Shown here: piece by piece, positions 47,257 to 55,550 of the stretch
Numbering within the stretch: position 1 is the stretch's first letter
Layout: each line of letters starts with the position of its first letter
Origin: Stenotrophomonas sp. ASS1
GTDB lineage: Bacteria > Pseudomonadota > Gammaproteobacteria > Xanthomonadales > Xanthomonadaceae
Direction: 5' to 3'
Assembly: GCF_004346925.1 (NCBI RefSeq)
Contig: NZ_CP031167.1
Location: 4,174,001 to 4,238,000, forward strand
Length of the DNA: 64,000 nucleotides
The notes under the pieces: model-generated
Told to the model about the DNA's origin: nothing
The model's input: the letters and a program-made list of their open reading frames with translations, nothing else
Databases searched by the model: none
Position numbers and translations under genes: made by a program

Positions 47257-47868
47257 GTAGTGCCGGCCGCTGGCCGGCAACCACGTGATCACCGGGAACG
47301 CCGTTCGCCGTGCACCCGGTAGGTGTCGACCTTGGTCGACACGCATCAAAAGCGCCGACCAAGGTCGGCATCTACCAAAGCAGTGCATCGGTTCCGTCGG
47401 CCATCGTGCACCCGGTAGGTGTCGACCTTGGCCAACCCAACGGCGGGTAGTGCCGGCCGCTGGCCGGCAACCACGTGATCACCGGGAACGCCGTTCGCCG
47501 TGGACCCGGTAGGTGTCGACCTTGGTCGACACGCATCAAAAGCGCCGACCAAGGTCGGCATCTACCAAAGCAGTGCATCGGTTCCGTCGGCCATCGTGCA
47601 TCCGGTAGGTGTCGACCTTGGCCAACCCAACGGCGGGTAGTGCCGGCCGCTGGCCGGCAACCACGTGATCAACGGGAACCCCCTGCGGAAGCCGGCCAGC
47701 GGCCGGCTCTACCAAGCGCCAACCCGACCGGTCGCCGTGCACCCGGTAGGTGTCGACCTTGGTCGACACGCATCAAAAGCGCCGACCAAGGTCGGCATCT
47801 ACCAAAGCAGTGCATCAGTTCCGTCGGCCATCGCGCCCCCGGTAGGTGTCGACCTTGGTCGACACGCA
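47257..47868. repeat. Higher-order SMAG tandem array, 190-bp period
   Basis: Two full 190-bp units start at 47257 and 47447, and a third diverging unit starts at 47637. Each unit contains five palindromes: GTAGTGCCGGCC..., GTAGGTGTCGACC..., an inverted GCCGACCAAGGTCGGC unit, and GTAGGTGTCGACCTTGGCC (a degenerate one). The two full copies differ at only a few bases, which implies recent duplication. It fills the gap between the kinase gene and DUF6122. Confidence 0.92.
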
Positions 47869-47875
47869 CCCAGCA

Positions 47876-48196
47876 TCAACGGTGGTGCATCCACCAGCAA
47901 TCAATCGCGTCCAGCACGATGTGGATCATCAATCCGATGCCGAACAACCGCGTTTTCTTCGGCACGCACAGCCCCGCATAGACCGCGATGGCCGGTGCGG
48001 TGTGCAGCGGATGGAACCCGATGCTGCAGCGGTTCGGTGCATAGATCGGATCAGCCAGCAGATGATCCAGGTCGATGATCCAGCCCAGCAGCATCAGCAG
48101 CCACGCCGAGGCGAAGCGCTTGCGCCAGAACAGCCATGCCAGCAGGGCTGGCACGGCGGCATGCAGGAACAGGTGGAAGATCGCGCGCGCGCTCAT
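47876..48196 (-). CDS. DUF6122 family membrane protein
   Basis: A 106-residue membrane protein with three to four hydrophobic segments. Conserved family pieces: FHLFLHAAVPALLAWLFW, IIDLDHLLADPIYAPNRCSIGFHPLHT, and IVLDAIDCWWMHH. The His/Asp arrangement resembles membrane-bound metal-dependent hydrolases (YdjM-like). Function unknown. Lies downstream of speA on the same strand, 43 bases away. Confidence 0.85.
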   Translation of the reverse strand: MSARAIFHLFLHAAVPALLAWLFWRKRFASAWLLMLLGWIIDLDHLLADPIYAPNRCSIGFHPLHTAPAIAVYAGLCVPKKTRLFGIGLMIHIVLDAIDCWWMHHR

Positions 48197-48239
48197 CGGG
48201 ACCGGTAGCGCCGGGCCATGCCCGGCGTTACCGTTGACC

Positions 48240-50129
48240 TCAGACCAGCGGTTCGTCGGACAGGTAGGTGTAACCGGTCAGGCCGGCTTCCAGCGCCTCC
48301 GACAGCTCCTGCGCACTTTCCGGCGACAGCTGCGCCTCGGCCACGCGCTGCGCATAGGTCGCACGCAGTTCGTCCAGGCGGTAACCCACGTAATCCAGCA
48401 TCACGTCGGTGGTGTCGCCGCGGCGCTGCTGGGTGATGGCATAGCCATCGGCATCGGCCAGCACTTCCACCGCGTCGGTATCGCCGAACAGGTTGTGGAT
48501 GTCGCCCAGGATTTCCTGGTAGGCGCCGACCATGAAGAAGCCGATGCGGTAGCTCTCGCCCGGCTTCATCTTGTGCAGCGGCAGCGAGCTGTCCAGGCTC
48601 TCGTTCTCGACATAGGTTTCCACCATGCCGTCCGAGTCGCAGGTCATGTCGGCGATGATGCCGCGACGGTCCGGGGTTTCGTCCAGGCGCTCGATCGGCA
48701 CGATCGGGAACACCTGGTCGATCGCCCACACGTCCGGGATCGATTCGAACACGCTGAAGTTGACGAAGTACTTGTCGACCAGGCGCTCGTTCAGTTCGTC
48801 CAGCACCGGGCGATGGCTCTTCTCGTCGTAGCTCAGGCGCGCACGCACGCCATGGGCGATGGCGTAGAACAGATCGTCGATGCGCGCACGCTGCGGCAGG
48901 TCGATCTGGCCCAGCGCGTAGCTGGCCAGGCCTTCGGCGTGGAAGTGCTGTGCTTCCTGGAACAGCTCCACCGCCGGGCGCACGTCCAGCTCGTCGTGGA
49001 TCTCGCGCAGGTGGCGGATCGCGGCCGGCTCGTCGTCGTGTTGGTCCGGCACGCGGCCTTCCTGCGCCTCTTCCACTTCCGAGACATTGGCGATCAGCAC
49101 CGCGTGGTGCGCGGTCATCGCGCGGCCGCACTCGGTAACGATGCGCGGCGGAGTCAGGCCGAACTCTTCGCAGGCATTGGCCAGCGGCTGCACGATGTTG
49201 CTGGCGTAGGAATGCAGGCCGTAGTTGATCGAGCAGAAGCTGCGCGAACGGGTGCCTTCATAGTCCACGCCCAGGCCACCGCCCACATCGACGTGGGTGA
49301 TCTTCGCGCCCAGGCGCGACAGCTCCACGAAGTAGCGGGTGGCTTCGCGCATGCCGTTGGCGATGTCGCGCACGTTGGAGATCTGCGAGCCCATGTGGAA
49401 GTGCAGCAGGTTCAGGCAGTCGGCATACTCGGTGTCACGCAGCGACTTCCACAGGTCCAGCAGCTGGCGCGGCGACAGGCCGAACTTGGCCTTGTCGCCA
49501 CCGCTGTTCTGCCACTTGCCGGCGCCCAGCGAGGCCAGGCGCATGCGCACGCCCAGGCCCGGCTTCACATCCAGCGCCTTGGACTCTTCCAGCACCAGCT
49601 TCAGTTCGGAAGGCTTCTCGATGACGATGAAGGTCTGCAGGCCCAGCTTGCGGCCGATCAGGGCCAGGCGGATGTACTCGCGGTCCTTGTAGCCGTTGCA
49701 GACGATCAGGCCGCCCGGGCGCGACAGCGCCAGCACGGCCATCAGTTCGGGCTTGCTGCCCGCTTCCAGGCCGAAGCCTTCGCCGTGGTGGCTGGCCAGG
49801 GTGCCGGCCACGCCGCGGGTCTGGTTGACCTTGATCGGGTACACGGCGGTGTAGCCGCCGCTGTATTCCCAGTCCTGCTGGGCCTGGCCGAAGGCCGCCT
49901 GCAGCTTGCCCAGGCGCTGGCCGAGGATGTCCGGGAAGCGCACCAGCAACGGCAGCTTGGCGCCGGCCGCACGCGCCGCGTCGACCACCTTGGGCAGCGA
50001 CACCACCGGGCCGTCCGCCCCGGTCGGTCTCACCACCATGTGCCCGGCCTGATCCACGTCGAAGTAACCGTCCGCCCAATGCGGGATCGAGTAGGTCTTG
50101 CGGGCTTGGTCGAGGGACCAATCGGTCAT
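48240..50129 (-). CDS. speA: Biosynthetic arginine decarboxylase
   Basis: PLP-dependent enzyme of 629 residues making agmatine from arginine for polyamine synthesis. The PLP Lys lies in YPIKVNQTRG (about residue 105). Other marks: GFGLEAGSKPELM, HFHMGSQISNVRDI, DVGGGLGVDYEGTRS and EPGRAMTAHHAV-type ECGRAMTAHHAVLI. The C-terminal Cys-containing FDTCDSDGM-like MTCDSDGMVE segment is present. ATG 50129 is favoured over a start 36 bases upstream. It is divergent from speE with a strong dyad in between. Confidence 0.97.
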   Translation of the reverse strand: MTDWSLDQARKTYSIPHWADGYFDVDQAGHMVVRPTGADGPVVSLPKVVDAARAAGAKLPLLVRFPDILGQRLGKLQAAFGQAQQDWEYSGGYTAVYPIKVNQTRGVAGTLASHHGEGFGLEAGSKPELMAVLALSRPGGLIVCNGYKDREYIRLALIGRKLGLQTFIVIEKPSELKLVLEESKALDVKPGLGVRMRLASLGAGKWQNSGGDKAKFGLSPRQLLDLWKSLRDTEYADCLNLLHFHMGSQISNVRDIANGMREATRYFVELSRLGAKITHVDVGGGLGVDYEGTRSRSFCSINYGLHSYASNIVQPLANACEEFGLTPPRIVTECGRAMTAHHAVLIANVSEVEEAQEGRVPDQHDDEPAAIRHLREIHDELDVRPAVELFQEAQHFHAEGLASYALGQIDLPQRARIDDLFYAIAHGVRARLSYDEKSHRPVLDELNERLVDKYFVNFSVFESIPDVWAIDQVFPIVPIERLDETPDRRGIIADMTCDSDGMVETYVENESLDSSLPLHKMKPGESYRIGFFMVGAYQEILGDIHNLFGDTDAVEVLADADGYAITQQRRGDTTDVMLDYVGYRLDELRATYAQRVAEAQLSPESAQELSEALEAGLTGYTYLSDEPLV

Positions 50130-50162
50130 TTCAGTCGGCCTTGTTGGCAATAAAAGGGGGGG

Positions 50163-50200
50163 CATGATAACGCCTATATGCCCACAGGTTCGTTATCATG
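50163..50200. promoter_or_regulatory. Perfect inverted repeat between speA and speE (candidate operator)
   Basis: CATGATAACG (50163-50172) and its exact complement CGTTATCATG (50191-50200) are separated by 18 bases. Position and symmetry suit a regulator binding site controlling both divergent polyamine genes; it could also be a hairpin in the speE leader. Confidence 0.55.
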
Positions 50201-50320
50201 CGCGCCCGCGCCCGTGACAGGTTCCAACCTGAACGGGCCGATCCGTCCGGATGTGGCATCTGTGCCACGCGGCCCCGCCCGCCAGCCCGGCTTCACCCCT
50301 CCGAACAGGACTGTTTTCAA

Positions 50321-51172
50321 ATGACTGACAGCAACAACTGGTACATCGAGCACTTCGAGCGCACCGGCTCGGCCATCGGCTACCGCATCACCGGCAAGCT
50401 GGACGAGGTGCAGTCGCCGTTCCAGAAGATCGAGATCTTCCAGACCACCGACTGGGGCAACCTGATGACCATCGACGGGGCCATCATGCTGACCAGCAAG
50501 GACAACTTCTTCTACCACGAGATGATCAGCCACCCGGTGCTGTTCACCCACGCCGCGCCCAAGCGCGTGGTGATCATCGGTGGCGGCGACTGCGGCACCC
50601 TGCGCGAAGTGCTCAAGCACACCGGCGTGGAGAGCGTGACCCAGTGCGATATCGACGAGCAGGTCACGGTGATGGCGCGCAAGCACTTCCCGGAACTGTG
50701 CGATTCCAACGACGACGCCCGCGCCGAGCTGCTGTTCGACGACGGCGTGGCCTACATGGCCAACTGCCCGGCCGGCAGCGTGGACGTGGTGATCGTCGAT
50801 TCGACCGACCCGGTCGGCCCCGGCGAAGGCCTGTTCAACAAGGCCTTCTACGAGAGCTGCTTCAAGGCCCTGAAGGACGACGGCATCCTGGTGCAGCAGT
50901 CCGAGTCGCCGCTGATGCAGCTGGACCTGATCAACGAAATGCGCACCGAGATGGGCAAGGCCGGCTTCGGCTCGTTCAAGACCCTGCCGTTCCCGCAGCC
51001 GTGCTACCCCACCGGCTGGTGGAGCGTGACCATGGCGCGCAAGGGCGACAGCAGCTTCGACTTCCGCCAGGCCGACTCGGCCGCCAAGACCTTCAACACC
51101 CTGTACTACACCGCCGCGCTGCACACCGGCGTGCTGGTGACCCCGCCGTTCGTGCAGGCGGCACTGAAGTAA
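50321..51172 (+). CDS. speE: Spermidine synthase (polyamine aminopropyltransferase)
   Basis: Transfers an aminopropyl group from decarboxylated S-adenosylmethionine to putrescine; 283 residues, cytosolic. Motifs: VQSPFQKIEIFQT, IGGGDCGTLREVLKH (dcSAM site), DSTDPVGPGEGLF with the catalytic Asp, and CYPTGWWSVTMA. ATG 50321 follows AACAGGACTG. A terminator at 51206-51239 follows the stop. speD is not in the window. Confidence 0.97.
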   Translation: MTDSNNWYIEHFERTGSAIGYRITGKLDEVQSPFQKIEIFQTTDWGNLMTIDGAIMLTSKDNFFYHEMISHPVLFTHAAPKRVVIIGGGDCGTLREVLKHTGVESVTQCDIDEQVTVMARKHFPELCDSNDDARAELLFDDGVAYMANCPAGSVDVVIVDSTDPVGPGEGLFNKAFYESCFKALKDDGILVQQSESPLMQLDLINEMRTEMGKAGFGSFKTLPFPQPCYPTGWWSVTMARKGDSSFDFRQADSAAKTFNTLYYTAALHTGVLVTPPFVQAALK

Positions 51173-51205
51173 GGCGTGCCGACCCACGGTCGGCACCTAC
51201 CCAAA

Positions 51206-51239
51206 GAAAAACCCGCGCTGGCGACAGCGCGGGTTTTTT
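51206..51239 (+). terminator. Rho-independent terminator of speE
   Basis: AAAAACCCGCGCTG pairs with CAGCGCGGGTTTTTT around the loop GCGA; ten-base stem plus six Ts. The A-run upstream may let it act in both directions. Confidence 0.9.
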
Positions 51240-51248
51240 CATGTTGCG

Positions 51249-51272
51249 GTAGTGCCGGCCGCTGGCCGGCAA
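51249..51272. repeat. Single SMAG palindrome
   Basis: GTAGTGCCGGCCGCTGGCCGGC, just before the lpxO stop (which is on the minus strand). Confidence 0.85.
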
Positions 51273-51285
51273 CCGCATGTAACGA

Positions 51286-52194
51286 TCACAGCGCCCAGAT
51301 ACCGGCGATCACCGCCACCACCAAGCCCCACTTGATCAACTGGTAGGCCACCACGCTGCGCTCGCGCAGTGCCTTGGCCTTCAGGCGCACCTTGTAGACG
51401 CTGCCGAAGGCCTTGTTGACGCCACCGGTCGGGTCACCCGGCAGATTCGGCGAGGCACCACCGGCCAGCAGCGTGGCCGCCACCGCGCGGTTGAACAGAC
51501 CCGGCAGGCCGAAGCGCAGCGGTCGGGCGATGTCGCAGAACAGGATCACGCGGTCATCCGGCGTCTCGTTGTGCGCGTGGTGGATGTAGGTCTCGTCGAA
51601 CATCATCCACTCGCCGTCGCGCCAGCTCTTCTTGATGCCGTCCACTTCGATGTAGCAGCCGTCGTTGTTGGGCGTGGCCAGGCCCAGGTGCAGGCGCAGC
51701 GAACCGGCGAAGGGGTCGCGGTGCGGGCGCAGTTCGCTGCCCGACGGCAGCTGCGCGAACATCGCCGCGCGCACATCCGGCAGCGACTCCAGCAGCGCGG
51801 TGGTCTTGGGGCACATCGCCTTCGCCGACGGATGCGACGGGCCATACCACTTCAGGTAGAAGCGCTTCCAGCCACGGCGGAAGAACGAGTTGAAGCCGGC
51901 GTCGTTGAACGTGCTGGACGCAGCGATCTTCTGTGCATCGCGCAGCGCCAGCGCCTCGTCGCGGATCATCTGCCAGTTCTGGCGCAGCGGCTCCAGCTGC
52001 GGGAATTCCTTGGCCGGGTCCAGGAACGGCGTGGTCGGCACCTTCGAGAACATGTACATGACCACGTTGATCGGGGCCATGAAACTGGAGTGGTCCAGCA
52101 GCTGGCGCGACCAGCGCGCGCGGACCTTGCCACGGAAGTGGATGTACAGCACGCAGGCGACGAACAGCGCTGCAATGACGATTTTGATGATCAA
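51286..52194 (-). CDS. lpxO: Lipid A 2-hydroxylase-like aspartyl/asparaginyl beta-hydroxylase family protein
   Basis: A 302-residue Fe2+/2-oxoglutarate oxygenase anchored by an N-terminal helix and a C-terminal helix. Ligands: His-x-Asp in LRPHRDPFAGSLRLHLGL and the distal His in DETYIHHAHNETPDDRVILF. LpxO hydroxylates a lipid A acyl chain at the 2 position; this is probably the paralogue of that enzyme in Stenotrophomonas. The ATG at 52194 gives MIIKIVIAALFVACVLYIH, the membrane helix. It is upstream of a SMAG unit and divergent from the LPS kinase gene. Confidence 0.9.
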   Translation of the reverse strand: MIIKIVIAALFVACVLYIHFRGKVRARWSRQLLDHSSFMAPINVVMYMFSKVPTTPFLDPAKEFPQLEPLRQNWQMIRDEALALRDAQKIAASSTFNDAGFNSFFRRGWKRFYLKWYGPSHPSAKAMCPKTTALLESLPDVRAAMFAQLPSGSELRPHRDPFAGSLRLHLGLATPNNDGCYIEVDGIKKSWRDGEWMMFDETYIHHAHNETPDDRVILFCDIARPLRFGLPGLFNRAVAATLLAGGASPNLPGDPTGGVNKAFGSVYKVRLKAKALRERSVVAYQLIKWGLVVAVIAGIWAL

Positions 52195-52627
52195 AACACT
52201 TTCCTCCAGCCGCAGCCGGAACGGGAATCAGGGCGATGCACGGCCGGACGGCCAGCACCGGTGGGGACCGCGGCAGGGGACGGGGACGTGCCAGGAAGGG
52301 GCGGCCGCCGATGTCGCGAATTAACAGCTTATGGTCGGCAGGCCGTGCGTCGGGGTCAAGCTGGACGTGCGTGACGTTCAGCGGGCCGCGGATGAACGAA
52401 GTGGAGCGAAACGCAACCTATTGATTCTGAAAGAACCACCGGCCAAGTGAGACAGAATTGTCCGATTGGGCGCGACGAACTGTTCCAGCCACGACCCCGA
52501 CATTTCTCCGACAAATCGTGGAATAGCGAACTGGCGAGTACTAAAATTAACGAAAACTTAGTAACTCCCTGTAACACCGGTTCGCTTGACGCTTTGCGCC
52601 ACCCACCGGGTCGTCCGAGACCCCGAC
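52195..52627. promoter_or_regulatory. Intergenic region between lpxO and the kinase-like gene
   Basis: 433 bases. The middle (52530-52570) is unusually AT-rich (ACTAAAATTAACGAAAACTTAGTAA) for this genome and likely carries one or both promoters. A possible dyad GTTCAGCGGGCCGCGG is weak. No gene or RNA recognised. Confidence 0.4.
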
Positions 52628-53287
52628 ATGTATCTTCCTGCTCTCCCCCCCTCCTCCTGCGGCGATGACGCCGCCACCCCGCTGCTGCTCAAGCGCGGCG
52701 AACGCTTCCTGGCCCCCGACGTCTACCGTACCTGCCTGGACGGGCGCGAGGCGGTCATCAAGGACTATTCCCGCTACCGCGGAACTCCCGTTTCACTGAT
52801 CGCGCGGCTGATGGTGCGCCGTGAGGCCCGCATGCTGCAGCGCCTCGGCGGCTGGAAGCATGCCCCCGCGCTGCTCGGCACCCTCGGTGGCCTGGCGCTG
52901 GGCATGGAGTTCATTCCCGGCCAGACCCTGAGCACCGCACAGGCCGTTGGCAATGAAGTATTCGAGCAGCTGCAGCACGCGCTCAGCCGCCTGCACGCCG
53001 CCGGCATCACCCACAACGACCTGCATGGCACCAACGTGGTGGTCAGCAGCGGCGTACCGGTGCTGCTGGACTTCACCTCGGCCTGGCGGGCCCCGCGTTG
53101 GCTCCGCCGCAACCCGCTGAGCCGCCAGATGCGCCGCAGCGACATGAAGAACCTGCTGAAGATCCGCCAGCGCGTGACCGGCCAGGCGCCAAGTGCCGCG
53201 CAGGCCGCACTGGTGGCCGACCCGGGTTGGGTGGCCGCCGTGCGGCAGGGCTGGAAGCGGTTCTATAAGTGGGCGAAGCGCCGGTAA
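52628..53287 (+). CDS. Kinase-like protein, lipopolysaccharide kinase (InaA/RfaP) or RIO type
   Basis: A 219-residue small kinase-fold protein. Conserved pieces: CLDGREAVIKDYSRYRG with the ATP-binding Lys, MEFIPGQTL, the catalytic loop ITHNDLHGTNVVV (HxD-like), and LLDFTSAWR as the metal-binding DFG equivalent. A basic C-terminal tail (RFYKWAKRR) follows. It resembles LPS core heptose/Kdo kinases and small RIO kinases; placement divergent from lpxO favours an envelope role (inference). Confidence 0.8.
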   Translation: MYLPALPPSSCGDDAATPLLLKRGERFLAPDVYRTCLDGREAVIKDYSRYRGTPVSLIARLMVRREARMLQRLGGWKHAPALLGTLGGLALGMEFIPGQTLSTAQAVGNEVFEQLQHALSRLHAAGITHNDLHGTNVVVSSGVPVLLDFTSAWRAPRWLRRNPLSRQMRRSDMKNLLKIRQRVTGQAPSAAQAALVADPGWVAAVRQGWKRFYKWAKRR

Positions 53288-53300
53288 GCGCTTTGCTTTG

Positions 53301-53394
53301 GTAGGGGTCGAGCTTGCTCGACCGCTTTACCGCTCTTTGTAGAGTCGAGCTTGCTCGACTGAAGCGCAGAGCAGTCGAGCAAGCTCGACTCTAC
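53301..53394. repeat. SMAG group with a 26-bp-arm inverted dimer
   Basis: One unit (GTAGGGGTCGAGCTTGCTCGAC) then a head-to-head pair from 53337 whose arms (TTTGTAGAGTCGAGC... and its complement) match over 26 bases around a 10-base centre. It lies between the kinase gene and the PII gene. Confidence 0.85.
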
Positions 53395-53444
53395 AAAGAG
53401 CAAGCCGAGCATCGGCTCGGCTATGCAACATCGCGCCGAACGGC

Positions 53445-53786
<342 letters not shown>

Positions 53787-53939
53787 CTATCTCCTGTCTT
53801 CCGGCGTGGAGGATAGCGCCTGAACGCGGCCCGTGCGAAGCCGCTGCCGCCTGTCCGGGCAGTGGGTGCCAGCAGTATCCTTGTGCGCGAATGGCCTGCC
53901 CGCGCCGGATGCACGGGCCCCACCCCACGGAGCACCCCC

Positions 53940-54191
53940 ATGATCGACCTGAACCACATCGATGACCTCGCCCGTCGCCTCAGCGACCTGGTGCCGCCGG
54001 GCCTGCGCGAATCGCGCGAGGAACTGCAGGCCACCTTCAAGAGCGCGCTGCAGGCCGGCCTGGCCAAGCTGGACCTGGTCACCCGCGAGGAGTTCGAAGT
54101 GCAGCGCGCCGTGCTGCTGAAGACGCGCCAGAAGCTGGACGCGCTGGAAACCGCCGTGCGCGAGCTGGAAGGGCGCGGCGCCGCAGAATGA
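53940..54191 (+). CDS. ubiK: Ubiquinone biosynthesis accessory factor UbiK
   Basis: An 83-residue coiled-coil protein (BMFP domain): IDDLARRLSDLVPPGLRESREELQATFKSALQAGLAKLDLVTREEFEVQRAVLLKTRQKLDALE, needed for efficient ubiquinone synthesis under aerobic conditions. ATG 53940. In related gammaproteobacteria ubiK lies next to glnK and comM; here glnK is adjacent but comM is 9 kb away as a fragment. Confidence 0.9.
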   Translation: MIDLNHIDDLARRLSDLVPPGLRESREELQATFKSALQAGLAKLDLVTREEFEVQRAVLLKTRQKLDALETAVRELEGRGAAE

Positions 54192-54220
54192 AAAAAGGAG
54201 GCGCACCGCGCCTCCCGTTT
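54191..54220. terminator. Bidirectional hairpin after ubiK
   Basis: Eight-base stem GGAGGCGC/GCGCCTCC with loop ACC, flanked by AAAAAA on the left and CGTTT on the right. It terminates better toward the left (minus strand, TTTTTT) than after ubiK. Confidence 0.5.
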
Positions 54221-54317
54221 ACAGATTATTTCCCGGATGGGGCCTTGCAGCAAGGCCCACCGGACGCCCTAGACTCGGCGGCCTGTCGATCCGGCAGGAC
54301 ACGCAGGGGCAGTGCCG

Positions 54318-54752
54318 ATGGCGCAGGACACCGAATGGACACCCGTTTCGCATGACACCTGCGACCAGGTCGCCGGGCCGTTCTATCACGGCACCCGCGC
54401 TGACCTCGCGGTGGGCGAACTACTGAGCGCGGGCTTCCGCTCCAACTATCGCGACAGCGTGGTGATGAACCACATCTACTTCACCACGATTGCCAAGGGC
54501 GCCGGGCTGGCTGCGGAGATGGCCAAGGGTGAAGGGCGACCGCGTGTGTATGTGGTGGAGCCGACCGGGCCGTTCGAGGACGACCCGAACGTGACCAACA
54601 AGAAGTTTCCCGGGAATCCGACGCGCTCGTATCGGAGTGCGGAGCCGTTGCGGGTTGTGGGGGAAATTGTGGAGTGGGAGCTCCACGATGCGGAGTTCGT
54701 TCGGCAGTTGAAGGAATTTGTGGCGTCTGGGAGTGGGGAGATCATCAATTGA
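54318..54752 (+). CDS. arr: Rifampin ADP-ribosyltransferase (Arr)
   Basis: Inactivates rifamycins by ADP-ribosylation of the C23 hydroxyl using NAD+. The 144 residues are the usual length. Hallmarks: FYHGTRADL (NAD-binding His), NHIYFTTIAKGAGLAAEMAKG (Tyr), and the acidic/Arg segment FEDDPNVTNKKFPGNPTRSYRSAEPLRVVG. ATG 54318 is chosen; an upstream GTG adds two residues. Chromosomal, without visible integron or IS elements; followed by a convergent pseudogene. Confidence 0.95.
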   Translation: MAQDTEWTPVSHDTCDQVAGPFYHGTRADLAVGELLSAGFRSNYRDSVVMNHIYFTTIAKGAGLAAEMAKGEGRPRVYVVEPTGPFEDDPNVTNKKFPGNPTRSYRSAEPLRVVGEIVEWELHDAEFVRQLKEFVASGSGEIIN

Positions 54753-55189
54753 TGACCTCTGGGCACGGAGCGTCGCGCTCTTCTTCATCGGCTTCGTGGA
54801 TGTCCAGCCCTAGCTCGATGCCGCGCTCTCCTAGCGCGAGCAGGAGGCGGGGCGAAAGCGAGACACCATCGTTGCTGCTGCCCATGAAGAGACCGCAGAA
54901 CAGGTCAGGCCAGAAGCGAGTCAATGACTGCCATACGGCGAGATCTCCGGTGAGCTGATCGAGAATCTCGAAGATCTGTGCTTCTAAGTCTTCAGGTTCA
55001 CGACGAGGTCCGCTGAGTCGCCAGCTTCCGATCTTGGCGATACGCACAGCACCTGAGTGGTTGCTCCTGAGTTCCTGGCCCTTGTGGTGCGACGGTTGGA
55101 GTCGCGCCGAGCAAGGCACTGTTCTCGTCTGGCAGGAGCTCGTCTCCGAAGAATCGGAGGGTTAGCAGGGAATGATCGAATGCTGCCAT
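54745..55189 (-). pseudogene. Frameshifted DUF4279-family gene
   Basis: Two overlapping minus-strand frames complement each other. The upstream frame (from ATG 55189) encodes AAFDHSLLTLRFFGDELLPDENSALLGATPT. The downstream frame (55119 to 54745) continues with KGQELRSN...GSWRLSG...GVSLSPRLLLALGERGIELGLDIHEADEEE. Together they give one DUF4279 domain with its conserved PT..KG and SLSP..LL motifs. The shift falls near 55085-55095 (GTCGCACCACAAGG) and fits one extra base. It ends overlapping the last eight bases of arr. Family function unknown; often linked to polymorphic toxin immunity. Confidence 0.75.
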
Positions 55190-55427
55190 CGGAATCCAGT
55201 TGTCCTTTGGGAATCCCTTTTCGTCCATCCGTCTCGTCGATGTCGGCTTTCGGCAAGAAGCGGACATCAAAAAGCCCGAATCAAGCCGCACGGCGCTTCT
55301 ACAAGGGAGCTCCCTCGATTATTTGTAATCCGCCCGAAAGCAGCTGAAGTATCGGACCTACCGAAGAGAGTGAGTTGAATGTGGGGGTGATGTGGGAGGG
55401 AGAACCAAATCGTTCTGAGGAGGGCAG

Positions 55428-55550
55428 ATGAAGCTTCAAAATGACAGACCCATCTTGCATCCCATTGCCACGCCGTACAAGATTTGGAAATCGCAAAATT
55501 CATCTACTCCCAAGCATCCACAAGGACCGGCGCATGACCTTTCATTTTGA
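55428..55550 (+). CDS. Possible 40-codon leader ORF overlapping the ATPase start
   Basis: ATG 55428 is preceded at ideal distance by GAGGAGG (55417-55423), the strongest ribosome site in this region. It runs 40 codons (MKLQNDRPILHPIATPYKIW...) to a TGA at 55548, which overlaps the start region of the ATPase at 55534 in another frame. A role in translational coupling is possible; the peptide itself is not recognised. Confidence 0.35.
   Translation: MKLQNDRPILHPIATPYKIWKSQNSSTPKHPQGPAHDLSF

Noticed and set aside
48075..50153. A 692-codon plus-strand frame opposite speA
   Set aside because: Antisense shadow of speA; composition typical of the complementary frame of a GC-rich gene.
55267..55503. 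78-codon minus-strand frame upstream of the ATPase
   Set aside because: No ribosome site or recognisable protein pattern; probably promoter region.
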